Shown here in pieces: positions 25,669-34,205 of a DNA stretch of 64,000 nucleotides. Position numbers and translations under genes: made by a program. Source of the stretch: Azospirillum sp. B510 (GTDB lineage: Bacteria; Pseudomonadota; Alphaproteobacteria; Azospirillales; Azospirillaceae). Below the pieces are notes generated by a model, which worked only from the letters and a program-made list of their open reading frames with translations, had not been told where the DNA came from and did no database searches. Each line of letters opens with the position of its first letter. Position 1 is the stretch's first letter. The stretch is taken from contig NC_013855.1 in the NCBI RefSeq assembly GCF_000010725.1, positions 815,501-879,500 of the forward strand. The letters are read 5' to 3'.

Positions 25669-25902
25669 TCAGGCCGCGACCGGGGCCCCCGCAAGAACCA
25701 GCAGGTCGGCGACCGTCTTGGCCTTGGCTAGCTTCTCGCCCTCCACCACCACGCCGGTCTTCTCATCCACCAGGGCGATGAAGCTGATGACCGCCAGCGA
25801 GTCCCAGCTCTCCAGCGATTCCAGGGCCTCGTCGCCGGTCAAGGTGCCGGGATCCAGTTCGAGCATCTCGTCAAGAGCGAGAAGGAATTCGTTGCGATCC
25901 AT
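25669..25902 (-). CDS. Acyl carrier protein (first in operon)
   Basis: 77 residues, with the phosphopantetheine attachment site at Ser35 (ESWDSLAVISFIALVDEKTG). This D-S-L signature and the following V-D/E-xx-F/T-G pattern are typical of dedicated ACPs in surface-polysaccharide and flagellin glycosylation loci rather than the fatty-acid ACP. The ATG at 25902 has a good AAGGAG site seven bases upstream. It starts 31 bases after the cytidylyltransferase stop. Confidence 0.92.
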   Translation of the reverse strand: MDRNEFLLALDEMLELDPGTLTGDEALESLESWDSLAVISFIALVDEKTGVVVEGEKLAKAKTVADLLVLAGAPVAA

Positions 25903-25933
25903 AACTTTTCTCCTTGATCGAACCGGCGCGACG

Positions 25934-26707
25934 TCAGTGCAGCGTCTTTTGCCGGACCGAACGGTTGATGTCCACCCAATCGGGGTGGTCGCGAAGAAGT
26001 TTGCAACAATCCTGCCAGCCGAAACCGGGATTTGCCGGCAACAGCGCCTCCAGCAGACGGCGCACCAGTTCGTAATCGGCGGGCTCGTCCACGCACCAGC
26101 GCTGGCCCGGCGGATCCACCGCCTCGTCCGGCACCAACGCCACCCCCAACCGGAAACGGTCGGGTCGCCGATAGATGTAGGGGGTGACATGCTCCCGCTC
26201 CGCCGGGTCGGTGGCGTTGGCCGCCGCCTCGTCCAGCAGGCGGCGCGGCACGATCTCGGCGTCCAGGCCGCGCGGATAGCGGGTGCTGTCGATCGACAGA
26301 TGGTCCAGCGGCTGGCCCTGCCGATGGCTGTCGTGAAAGGCGGCGATCAGGCGGCCGACCAGCGCCGGGTCGATCAGCGGGCAATCGGCGGTGACGCGCA
26401 CCACCAGATCGGCTCCCGCCAGCGCCGCCGCCCCGGCGAAGCGTCCCAGCACGTCCTGCTCGTCGCCGCGGAAAACGGTGACGTCCAGGGCCCGGGCGCA
26501 ATCGGCGACCGCATCGTCGGCGGCGTTCACCGTCGTCGCCAGCACCACCCCGTCCAGGCCGGGAGTGCGGGACAGCCGCTCCAGATGATGCGCCAGCAAC
26601 GGGCGGCCGGCGGCCGGCAGCAGCACCTTGCCCGGCAGCCGCGTGGAGGTCATGCGCGCCTGGGAGATCGCTATGATCCTGGGCCTATCCATTCCGCCCC
26701 TATCCAT
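25934..26707 (-). CDS. SpsF-type cytidylyltransferase (activation of a nonulosonic acid)
   Basis: 257 residues. The N-terminal IIAISQARMTSTRLPGKVL is the nucleotide-binding motif of the SpsF/NeuA/KdsB family, followed by TADCPLIDP (metal site) and a SpsF-like C-terminal part (HVTPYIYRRPDRF, RWCVDEPADYELV). It would transfer CMP to the sugar made by the upstream synthase, giving the glycosyltransferase donor. The gene overlaps the synthase stop by eight bases. Two equivalent starts (26707 and 26692) exist because of a 15-base tandem duplication. Confidence 0.85.
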   Translation of the reverse strand: MDRGGMDRPRIIAISQARMTSTRLPGKVLLPAAGRPLLAHHLERLSRTPGLDGVVLATTVNAADDAVADCARALDVTVFRGDEQDVLGRFAGAAALAGADLVVRVTADCPLIDPALVGRLIAAFHDSHRQGQPLDHLSIDSTRYPRGLDAEIVPRRLLDEAAANATDPAEREHVTPYIYRRPDRFRLGVALVPDEAVDPPGQRWCVDEPADYELVRRLLEALLPANPGFGWQDCCKLLRDHPDWVDINRSVRQKTLH

Positions 26708-26715
26708 TCCGCCCC
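26686..26715. repeat. 15-base tandem duplication at the synthase/cytidylyltransferase junction
   Basis: TATCCATTCCGCCCC occurs twice in a row. On the minus strand it spans the stop of the synthase gene and duplicates the start region (Met-Asp-Arg) of the cytidylyltransferase. Confidence 0.9.
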
Positions 26716-27851
26716 TCCGATGGGGGAGCCAGCATGTCCCAGGACAGCGGCTCTCCCCGTTTCAGGCGGCGGATGGCGAGGCGGCCGAGCACATCCGGCA
26801 GATGTCCGGGGGCCATGCCGAAACCGGGACGGATGGAACGGACATTGGTCGGGCTCAACGACTCGCCCGCCTCGACGTCGGCGACGACATAAAGGGAGCG
26901 ACGGTAATCGCGCCCGCCGGCCTCGCTGGGTTTCACCGTGTAATCGACCCGGCCCAGGGCGGCGGTGGCCGTGCGGACGGCCGCCGCCATCGCCTTGAAC
27001 TCCGCCGGTTCCAACGAGAAGGCGCTGTCGACCCCGCCATCGGCGCGCGACAGGGTGAAATGCTTTTCGATCACCGTGGCGCCCAGGGCGGCGGCGGCGA
27101 CCGGCACGGCGATGCCCTCGCTGTGGTCGGACAGCCCGGCGGCGACGCCGCTGAACATCTCCGCCAGATGCGGAATGGTGCGGAGGTTGCAGTCCTCCGG
27201 CGGGGTCGGATAGCCGCTGACGCAATGCAGCAGGGCCAGTGGCACATCGCCGGCCGCGGCCACCGCCGCCTCGATCTCGCCCAGGGTCGCCAGGCCGGTG
27301 GAGATGATCAGCGGCTTGCCGGAACGGGCGGCACGGCGGATCAACGGCAGGTCGATCAGTTCGAAGGACGCGATCTTGAAGGCCGGAGCGTCGAGCCCCT
27401 CCAGCAGCTCGATGGCGGTCTCGTCGAACGGAGAGCTGAAGATGGTCAGCCCCAGCGACCGCGCCCGTTCGAACAGCGGGGCATGCCACGCCCACGGCGT
27501 ATGCGCCTCGCGGTAGAGGTCATGCAGGGTGCGCCCAGCCCACAGCCCGCCCTCCAGCCGGAAGCCGGGGCCGTCATGGGCGATGGTGATGGTGTCGGCG
27601 GTGTAGGTCTGCAACTTGACGGCGTCGGCCCCCGCCTCCTTCGCCGCGTCCACCAGCGCCAGGGCACGGCCGAGATCGCCATTGTGGTTCCCCGACATCT
27701 CGGCGATCAGGTAGGGCGGATGCCCCGGCCCGATCGGGCGGCCGGCGATGGACATCGGCGGACGGCTGGGGAGGTGCGGGGACGTGGCGTTCGACACGGG
27801 CGGGCTTTCCAACGGACTGCGGAGGATGGGACCAGTCTTCCACGAAAACAT
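26700..27851 (-). CDS. NeuB/PseI/SpsE-family nonulosonic acid synthase
   Basis: 383 residues as given. It condenses phosphoenolpyruvate with a six-carbon amino sugar to give a nine-carbon acid (sialic, pseudaminic or legionaminic type). Motifs are LIAEMSGNHNGDL, ADAVKLQTYTADT, FSSPFDETAIELLE, LHCVSGYPTPPEDCNLRTI, GLSDHS and EKHFTL, followed by a SAF-like antifreeze domain (GESLSPTNVRSIRPG). The AEMSGNHN form is nearer pseudaminic acid synthase (PseI) than NeuB. ATG 27851 has no ribosome site; GTG 27797 (GGAAAG seven bases upstream) may be the true start. The dehydratase, aminotransferase and acetyltransferase steps (pseB, C, H, G) are not in the window. Confidence 0.9.
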   Translation of the reverse strand: MFSWKTGPILRSPLESPPVSNATSPHLPSRPPMSIAGRPIGPGHPPYLIAEMSGNHNGDLGRALALVDAAKEAGADAVKLQTYTADTITIAHDGPGFRLEGGLWAGRTLHDLYREAHTPWAWHAPLFERARSLGLTIFSSPFDETAIELLEGLDAPAFKIASFELIDLPLIRRAARSGKPLIISTGLATLGEIEAAVAAAGDVPLALLHCVSGYPTPPEDCNLRTIPHLAEMFSGVAAGLSDHSEGIAVPVAAAALGATVIEKHFTLSRADGGVDSAFSLEPAEFKAMAAAVRTATAALGRVDYTVKPSEAGGRDYRRSLYVVADVEAGESLSPTNVRSIRPGFGMAPGHLPDVLGRLAIRRLKRGEPLSWDMLAPPSEGRNG

Positions 27852-27860
27852 GAAGGAAGG

Positions 27861-29459
27861 TTAATTCGCGCCGGCGCGCTCGGCCCGCAGCAGGGCCCTG
27901 GCCTCCTCGCCATAGGCGATCAGCCGTTCGACGCAGCGGTTGCGGTCGCCGATCTCGCCGAAACGCGCCTTGGCGGCGGCGGCGGCTTCGCTGTGGAGGG
28001 CGGCATCGGTTGTCAGGGCCACCGCCCGCGACAGATAGCCGTCGCGGTCGGAGACGCAGAAGTCCGGGCCGGAGACGACGGCGCCGTCGCCCCAGCCATA
28101 GGTCACCACCGGCAGCCCTTCGGCGAGGGCGAAGGCCGCGCCGCCGCCGCCGCCCTGGCGTGGCGGGTTCAGGAAGACATGGCAGCGGGCGTAGAGCGCG
28201 CGGATGTCGGCGACATGGCCCAGGCACCGCATGCGGGCGCCATTGCGCAGGGCGGCGAGGCGCGCCGGCAATTCGTCCACATCACCGGCGAAGACCAGCC
28301 CGGCCTCGGGGCGGCGGTCCAGGATGTCGTCGAGCAGTCCCAACACCTCCCCCGTCACCTCCTGGTCCAGCCGGGTGCCGACCATCACGAACAGGGTGGC
28401 GCCCTCCGGAAAGCCGGTGTCGATGCGCACCCCTGCCGACGGCGGCAGGGTGTAGCCGAAGGTGAAGGGACGGAACCGGCGGGCGAAGGGGCCGCGGTAG
28501 AGCGCCGGGATCGACTGGGTGTGGTCGCTCTCCTCGAACCCCAGCACGATGGGCGCCAGCGACAGGGTGATGCCGGAACTGGTGGGCAGCGCCACCACCG
28601 GGCGGGCGCCGGACATGGCGAACAGATCGGCGACGATGTTGGAGCCGCCGAAGGCGACGATCAGGTCGGGATCATAGCCGTCGATGGCCTCGACGATGAC
28701 GCTCAGCTTGTTCCGGCTGAAGACCGGTTCGGTGAAGGATGCGGTCTTGACCTGCCGGCCGAACATCTTCAGCGCATAGACGCCGTCGAGATCGGCGGCG
28801 ATCTCGGCGACCATCGGTGGGATGAAGACATTCTCCACCCGGCCCGGAAGGCCGTTGACGTTGATGATGGCGACATCCAGCCCGAACTCGTCCTGCATGC
28901 GGGCGGCGAAGTCGAAGCAATCGCGGGTCGGTTGATGGCCCTGGTTGGTGAACTGGTTGGTCACCACCGCGACACGGCGGATCGGCCCGTCGCGCAGTGC
29001 TGCCGGCGGCGGCGTCAGGCCCCAGCTCCGCGCGATCTGGCGGACCATCGCCGTGTAATAGCGGAACTGGTCGCAGGCGACGAAGCTGGCCTGCTTGTCG
29101 CCGCTCGCCACCCCCAGGAACAGCTGCCGTGACATGCACCAGTGGGTGTAGTGCAGAATCGCCGGCTCGGCGCTGTCGGCGCCCAGGATCAGGTAATGGA
29201 GAATGCGTTCGTAATGATAGAGATCCCCGGTCAGCAGGAACAGGACGGAGCGCAGCCGGACGGTGTCGTTCGACGGCGCGTCACGCTCCAGCCGTTCGGC
29301 CAAGGCCAGCCGGCTGTCGAGGTCCAGGGTGCGGCGCGTTTCCTCGCACAGCGCGGTGAGCCGGTTAAGCTTGTCGGCGTCGAACTGCCGGTCGGTCAAA
29401 TGGACCATCAGAGCCGCGGCGGCCGCGGTCACGCGGTCGGATTGGACCGTTTCCGGCAT
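27861..29459 (-). CDS. GT-B glycosyltransferase, candidate flagellin glycosyltransferase
   Basis: 532 residues. Residues 1-150 are a helical domain without recognised family. Residues 165-530 look like a two-domain GT-B fold: VAVVTNQFTNQGHQPTRDC, IVAFGGSNIVADLFAM, PSSAGVRIDTGFPEG, AGDVDELPARL, LGHVADIRALYARCHVFLNP and a Gly-rich donor loop RQGGGGGAAFALAEGLPVV. The ATG at 29459 has GGAAAGG eight bases upstream; longer in-frame extension is unlikely. It heads the operon leading to the synthase (nine-base gap), cytidylyltransferase and acyl module, so it may transfer the nonulosonic acid to flagellin, playing the part of Maf proteins, to which I see no clear similarity. Confidence 0.78.
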   Translation of the reverse strand: MPETVQSDRVTAAAAALMVHLTDRQFDADKLNRLTALCEETRRTLDLDSRLALAERLERDAPSNDTVRLRSVLFLLTGDLYHYERILHYLILGADSAEPAILHYTHWCMSRQLFLGVASGDKQASFVACDQFRYYTAMVRQIARSWGLTPPPAALRDGPIRRVAVVTNQFTNQGHQPTRDCFDFAARMQDEFGLDVAIINVNGLPGRVENVFIPPMVAEIAADLDGVYALKMFGRQVKTASFTEPVFSRNKLSVIVEAIDGYDPDLIVAFGGSNIVADLFAMSGARPVVALPTSSGITLSLAPIVLGFEESDHTQSIPALYRGPFARRFRPFTFGYTLPPSAGVRIDTGFPEGATLFVMVGTRLDQEVTGEVLGLLDDILDRRPEAGLVFAGDVDELPARLAALRNGARMRCLGHVADIRALYARCHVFLNPPRQGGGGGAAFALAEGLPVVTYGWGDGAVVSGPDFCVSDRDGYLSRAVALTTDAALHSEAAAAAKARFGEIGDRNRCVERLIAYGEEARALLRAERAGAN

Positions 29460-29639
29460 CGTCTGGACCTTTCCTCTGACAGCTTGCCCGTGTGTACCGC
29501 CGCGACCATGGGCCGTGCAAGCGAACGCTGTCGGCCACGGCCCGGACGGGTGTCGTTGTGCGGCGCGGCGGAAGCCGTTGCGCCGCGTGCCGGAATGCGA
29601 CACACTCCGAATAACCATATTTTTATGAGGGGAACCTTC

Positions 29640-29858
29640 ATGGCTGGTTTCGACTCTGCCGCCGGCCCCGCCGGCGTGGTGACCGGACTGCTCGAAAAGG
29701 CCGCCGCCGAGCTGGACGCGATGTCCGACGCGGCGGGCGACATCGCGCCGGAGGTCGGTGACCTTACCAGCGTGCTGGTGGAGGCTCAGCGCATCGCCGA
29801 CCGCGCCGCCCTGGAACTGCGGCGGCTGGTCCAGAGGGTTCCCCGCATACCGGCTTGA
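29640..29858 (+). CDS. Hypothetical 72-residue helical protein
   Basis: It starts at the ATG at 29640 with GAGGGGAA five bases upstream, a very good ribosome site. The protein is Ala-rich and predicted helical (GLLEKAAAELDAMSD, TSVLVEAQRIADRAALELRR), without signal peptide, Cys or membrane segment. I do not recognise a family. It is divergent from the glycosylation operon, 180 bases away, and is followed 60 bases later by a perfect hairpin. It could be a small chaperone-like or regulatory protein, but nothing in the sequence shows this. Confidence 0.65.
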   Translation: MAGFDSAAGPAGVVTGLLEKAAAELDAMSDAAGDIAPEVGDLTSVLVEAQRIADRAALELRRLVQRVPRIPA

Positions 29859-29917
29859 AGTGGGATCGGTTCAGACGGAATCGTCCGAAGCGTGAATCGC
29901 GCGAAAATCAAAAGATC

Positions 29918-29957
29918 AGAGTCTGTCTGATGCTTCAACAAGCATCAGACAGACTCT
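29918..29957 (-). terminator. Perfect 18-base-pair hairpin, probable terminator of the pentapeptide gene
   Basis: The arms 29918-29935 and 29940-29957 pair perfectly around a four-base loop (CAAC). The stop TAG of the minus-strand pentapeptide gene (29956-29958) is in the stem. After the stem the minus strand reads GATCTTTTGATTTTC, a T-rich tail. It may also act on the 72-residue gene from the other side. Confidence 0.7.
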
Positions 29958-31251
29958 AAAATTTCAACCCGGCGACGCCGTCCAGGATCGCCCCCTCGGC
30001 CAGGGTGCGGCGCTCGATCTTGGCGCCGAACAGCTTGGCGCCGGTGAGGTCGGTCCGGGTCAGATCGCAGCCGCGCAGGTTGGCGAAGGACAGGTCGGCA
30101 TTGCCGAGATTGACCGCCCGCAGACAGGCGCCGCCGAGGTCGGCATAGCGCAGCTTCGCCCCCGACAGGTCGGCGGGGCGGGAGCGCTGCTCGTCGAACA
30201 CCAGGGGGCGCAGGTTGACGTTGCGCAGGTCGGCATTGTTCAGCTTCGCGTTCCGCAAGCCGATGCCGCGCAGATCGCCGTCCGTCAGCGTCGCCCCGCG
30301 CAAATCCGCCTTGTCGAGGACGGCGGCTTGCAGTTGAACGCCGGAGAGGTCCAGGCCGTAGAGCGTCGCCCCGACCGCCCGCAGCATGGTCAGGCACATA
30401 TGGGCCAGGGACGGGGCATGGCGCAGGTCGAAGCCGGACAGGTCCAGCATCGCCCCCTGCGCCCCGCTCGATCCCACCCAGCTCATGTGATCGGCCAGAA
30501 GCTCCTCCAGGGACCGCCCCAGCTCCGCCACCACCCGGCCGACCGGCTTGTCGGTCAGCGCCTCTTCGACGTCGGCGTCGGTGAGGTCGGTCATCGTCAT
30601 GGTGGCGCCGGTCAGCACCGCGCCACGCAGGCAGGCGCCGCGCAGATCGGCACCGGACAGATCGGCCCCCTCCATGTTGGAGCCGGTGAAATTGGCGCCG
30701 CGCATGGTTGCCCGCACCAGCTTGCAGCCGCGCATCACCGCGTCGGAAAAATCGGTGTGGATCGCCATGACGCCCGACATCCGGGCATTGGTCAGATTGG
30801 CCCCCGACAGGTCGGCGCCGTCGGCCTCGGCCGGATTGGAGTCGATCTGCACCATGTGCAGATGACCGGAGCGGTCCTTCTCGGCCAGCGAGCCGTCCCG
30901 CAGGTCGGCCTCGAACAGGTTGGCGCCGACCAGGATCGCCCCGCGCAGGCAGGCGCCGCGCAGATCGGCCTTGATCAGGCTGGCACCGTCGAGATTGGCC
31001 TGCCGCAGATCGGCGACGAAGAGGGAGGCGCAATCCAGCCGCGCCCCGGACAGATCGGCGCCGCGCAGGCTGGCGCCGACGAAATCGGCATGGGCGAGAT
31101 CACGGCCCGCCATGTCCAGTCCCGACAGATCGCAGAAGGACAGGTTGGCGCGCGCGCCGCCGATACGGGCATTGCGGAACATCTCGTGCCGCCGCACCAC
31201 CTGATCGAGCTGGGTCTGATCGATACGCTGTAGAGTGCGGTGCTGCACCAT
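29956..31251 (-). CDS. Pentapeptide-repeat protein
   Basis: 431 residues, most of them A(D/N)Lxx pentapeptide repeats forming a right-handed quadrilateral beta-helix, in two blocks: about 25-215 and 290-431. They are separated by a helical linker (DADVEEALTDKPVGRVVAEL, SLEELLADHMSWVG). Repeats such as GADLSGARLDCASLFVADL and GANFTGSNMEGADLSGADL are plain. The family is structural; some members mimic DNA and bind gyrase, many have no known role. It has no signal peptide. It stands alone between the hairpin at its stop and the histidine kinase gene. Confidence 0.95.
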   Translation of the reverse strand: MVQHRTLQRIDQTQLDQVVRRHEMFRNARIGGARANLSFCDLSGLDMAGRDLAHADFVGASLRGADLSGARLDCASLFVADLRQANLDGASLIKADLRGACLRGAILVGANLFEADLRDGSLAEKDRSGHLHMVQIDSNPAEADGADLSGANLTNARMSGVMAIHTDFSDAVMRGCKLVRATMRGANFTGSNMEGADLSGADLRGACLRGAVLTGATMTMTDLTDADVEEALTDKPVGRVVAELGRSLEELLADHMSWVGSSGAQGAMLDLSGFDLRHAPSLAHMCLTMLRAVGATLYGLDLSGVQLQAAVLDKADLRGATLTDGDLRGIGLRNAKLNNADLRNVNLRPLVFDEQRSRPADLSGAKLRYADLGGACLRAVNLGNADLSFANLRGCDLTRTDLTGAKLFGAKIERRTLAEGAILDGVAGLKF

Positions 31252-31311
31252 GTTGCGGCGAACTCCCTTTCCGGCCGAGTGTCGGACGGCCGGGCTTCAG
31301 AAAGGGTTAAC

Positions 31312-33591
31312 TCAGGCCGCCGATTCGTTCTCCAACGCCTGCTCGCCGGCATCCGGACGGCAGCCCGGACGCTCCGCCAGGATGGCGGCGATGGCATGGC
31401 GCAGATCCTCGGGAGACACCGGCTTGTGCAGCAGGCGGCATCCGGTGGCCATCGCCTCGCGGATACGCTCCGGCGCGGTGTCGCCGGTCAGGATCAGCCC
31501 CGGAATCCTGCGGCCCAGCCGCTCCCCCACCTTCGCGACGGTCTGCACACCGGTCAGCCGTCCCGGCAGCCGGAAGTCGCTGACGATCAGGTCAGGTGGG
31601 GGCAGATCCGGTGAAGGCAGATCGGGTGTTGCCGAAGCGGGCGTGGGAATCGGATCGCCGAACAGCGCCAATGCGCTTTCGCCTTCAACGGCCGCCATCA
31701 CGCGGTAATCCCAGCTTTCAAGCAGCAGCTTCACGGCGTCACGCTGGATCGGATCATCCTCCACCACCAGGATCATGCGGTCGCCGGTTCCCGGCGGATC
31801 GGCTTCCGGCATCGGAACCGCCGTCGGCAGCCGTTCCGTTCCAACCACCGGCACATTGATCGCGAAGACGGAACCGCGGCCCTGAAGCGACCGCACCTCC
31901 ACCGCATGCCCCAGCAACGCCGCCTTGCGCCGCACCTTGGCGAGCCCCAGCCCCAGCCCCTGGCGGCGGTCGCGTTCCGGATTGCCGAGCTGCACGAAAT
32001 CCTCGAAGATATTGTCGAGTTGTTCAGCGGGGATGCCGGTGCCGGTATCCCAGACCTCGATGCGCAACCACCGGCCATGACGGCGACAGCCGATGGTGAC
32101 ACGGCCTTCGTCGGTGAAGCGGATGGCGTTGCGCACCAGATCGCCCAGCATGCGGATCAACAGCATGCGGTCGGTGCGGACCACCATGCGGCTGGGGATC
32201 GCCCGCAGGCTCAGCCCCTTTTCCGTCGCCATGCCGTGGAATTCACCCACCAACTCCTCGAGCACGGCCGACACCGGCACATCGGCGAGCTGCGGCCGCA
32301 CAACGCCCGCATCCAGCGTCGCCACCTCCAGCAGCGCATGCAGCAGCCTTTCCCCGGCATCCAGAGCCTCGCCCATCTTCTCGGCGATGCCGTGGTCGCG
32401 CGGGTCGGCCAGACGCTCCATCAGAATGTGATGAAACAGCCGCAAAGCCTGGAAAGGCTGGCGCAAATCATGGTTGGCCGCCGACAGGAAACGGCCTTTC
32501 GCCTGGTTGGCCCGCTCCTTCTCCTCAAGCGCGCGGCTCAACTTCACATTGAGGGCGCTGAGGGCGGCGGTGCGCTCCTCGACCCTCTCCTCCAACTGCG
32601 CATTGGCCTGTTCGAGCTGGACATTGGCTTGCGTCAGCGCCTGATGGGCGAGCGCCTCGCGCCGCAGGCTGGTCGCCCCCATGAACGACAAGCCGGCGAG
32701 CGCCGCGACACCGGCGACCACCACGAAGAGGCCGCGCTCCATGCGGACATACCAGGGGGCAAGAACGACGGCACGCGGAATCATGACCGCCGACAGGATC
32801 GGCAGCGGGCCCATCCGCTTCAGTCCGAGGACCGATGGCGCGCCGCCCCCCCTCCAATCCATCTCGACCCGGATGGCCCCAGGGTCGAGGCGCGGCAGGG
32901 CGTCCAGCGATGCCGATCCCGCTCCGGCAAGCCGGACGCCATCCGGCCGGTACAGCCCGACCGAGCGGGCCGTCCCGTCGCCGAAGGCATTGCGCACCGG
33001 CGTCAACACCGACACCGGCAGCCCAACCACGACCGCGCCGTCGAAAACACCGGCGGCGGTACGGATGCGACGGACGAGCAGGATGGCGGGCCGTCCCGCC
33101 ATATGGCCGAAGGCCGGCAGGATATCCCGATCCTCCTCCGATGCCACGGGGCGGAGCAGCAGGGACAATCCGTCAGCGGTCTCGGGCGCCGCGAACGCGA
33201 CGGCGGAGCCATAGCGCAGCGATCCATCGGCACCGAGCAGGGTGAGCCGCCCGTTGCTCTCAACCGCCATTGCCTCCGCCAAGCTGCGCTCCGTCCAGGA
33301 GTCCAGACCATGGCCGTCCATCCGGTCGGCGACACGCTCCAGCAGGCCGACGCTGCTTTCGAGAAGACCATGCGCATTGCTGTCGAACAGGACCGCTCCC
33401 TGCCGGGCGTCCTCTTCCGCGCGTTCAAGCGTGTCCCGGTAGTCGAGCGTGGTGACCGCGGCCCAGGACGCCGTTCCCAACAGGGCCAGCACGGCGCAGA
33501 GCACCGCGACCAGAAGACGCGGGGACGAGGCGATGCGACGGAGCGGATCGGACATCGACGTCAAGGGTGACGGCATCAGGGGCGATGTCAT
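31312..33591 (-). CDS. Hybrid sensor histidine kinase with periplasmic sensor and C-terminal receiver
   Basis: 759 residues. One membrane segment near the N-terminus (LLVAVLCAVLALLGTASWAA), a periplasmic region of about 240 residues (PDC-like), a second segment (GLFVVVAGVAALAGLSFMG), a coiled coil, HisKA with His about 374 (SAANHDLRQPFQALRLFHH), HATPase_c (VRNAIRFTDEG, VWDTGTGIP, GLGLGLAKV), then a receiver (MILVVEDDPIQRD, phospho-Asp in LIVSDFRLPG, LTGD, HKPV). The NHDLRQP box is typical of one HisKA subclass. The receiver carries an unusual Pro-rich insert (TPDLPSPDLPPPDL) before the phospho-Asp strand. Start is uncertain: ATG 33591, 33576 or 33555; none has a strong ribosome site. Confidence 0.92.
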   Translation of the reverse strand: MTSPLMPSPLTSMSDPLRRIASSPRLLVAVLCAVLALLGTASWAAVTTLDYRDTLERAEEDARQGAVLFDSNAHGLLESSVGLLERVADRMDGHGLDSWTERSLAEAMAVESNGRLTLLGADGSLRYGSAVAFAAPETADGLSLLLRPVASEEDRDILPAFGHMAGRPAILLVRRIRTAAGVFDGAVVVGLPVSVLTPVRNAFGDGTARSVGLYRPDGVRLAGAGSASLDALPRLDPGAIRVEMDWRGGGAPSVLGLKRMGPLPILSAVMIPRAVVLAPWYVRMERGLFVVVAGVAALAGLSFMGATSLRREALAHQALTQANVQLEQANAQLEERVEERTAALSALNVKLSRALEEKERANQAKGRFLSAANHDLRQPFQALRLFHHILMERLADPRDHGIAEKMGEALDAGERLLHALLEVATLDAGVVRPQLADVPVSAVLEELVGEFHGMATEKGLSLRAIPSRMVVRTDRMLLIRMLGDLVRNAIRFTDEGRVTIGCRRHGRWLRIEVWDTGTGIPAEQLDNIFEDFVQLGNPERDRRQGLGLGLAKVRRKAALLGHAVEVRSLQGRGSVFAINVPVVGTERLPTAVPMPEADPPGTGDRMILVVEDDPIQRDAVKLLLESWDYRVMAAVEGESALALFGDPIPTPASATPDLPSPDLPPPDLIVSDFRLPGRLTGVQTVAKVGERLGRRIPGLILTGDTAPERIREAMATGCRLLHKPVSPEDLRHAIAAILAERPGCRPDAGEQALENESAA

Positions 33592-34205
33592 CGGCCCGGT
33601 CAGACAGGCATTGGAAGGACTCCCGGCAGGCGATGCCGAGGAGTTTCCCAAAGCCGCAGTGGCGGGCGGGTGACGATCATCGACGCAAAATCCTCGGCGG
33701 TCACGAAACTTCGCTGCGACGGATCAGGGCGGACGATCCGGTGCGACTGACGCGCGTCCTATCCAGGCCAACGCAAACAAGCGGGAATGAACTCCCGCCC
33801 GTCATTCCGCCCGCCAGTATAAAATGCCAGCGCAGGTCTCTCCGCTCGACGGATGATCCGGAACTATAGCTTAGCCCCAATTGTCCGATGAATAATATCA
33901 CACCAAGAAATTACGCGCGACCGATCTTGGCGACTATGACCATTATCATAAACAGCCTGTCCATAGGGTAAGCGTAAACTCGGCAAGACCGCAGGCTGTC
34001 ACGTGTGGCTTTTACAGCGGCCGCCACTTAAGATGTTTCTCATTATTTATCGCCTGTCTATGTTTACCAGAATTCAGCCGCGCGGTGCCGGCAAGTTGTA
34101 TGTCAGGCAATGCAAGACGGCCGGGGTCGCAGGGATGCGCCGCGCTATCGGAGAGCGATCAGGCACTCCGTGCAGGCCCGGCAAAGCGGAGCACGGTGCC
34201 CGCGA
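33592..34205. other. Intergenic region, 614 bases, AT-richer
   Basis: No supported gene. The stretch from about 33850 to 34080 is clearly poorer in GC than the rest of the window (runs such as ATGAATAATATC and CATTATTTATC). It may hold promoters for the histidine kinase (leftward), but no promoter with both boxes could be assigned. Confidence 0.6.

Noticed and set aside
33592..34205. A tRNA or small RNA gene in the AT-richer gap
   Set aside because: No cloverleaf arms, CCA end or clear promoter-terminator pair could be found by eye.
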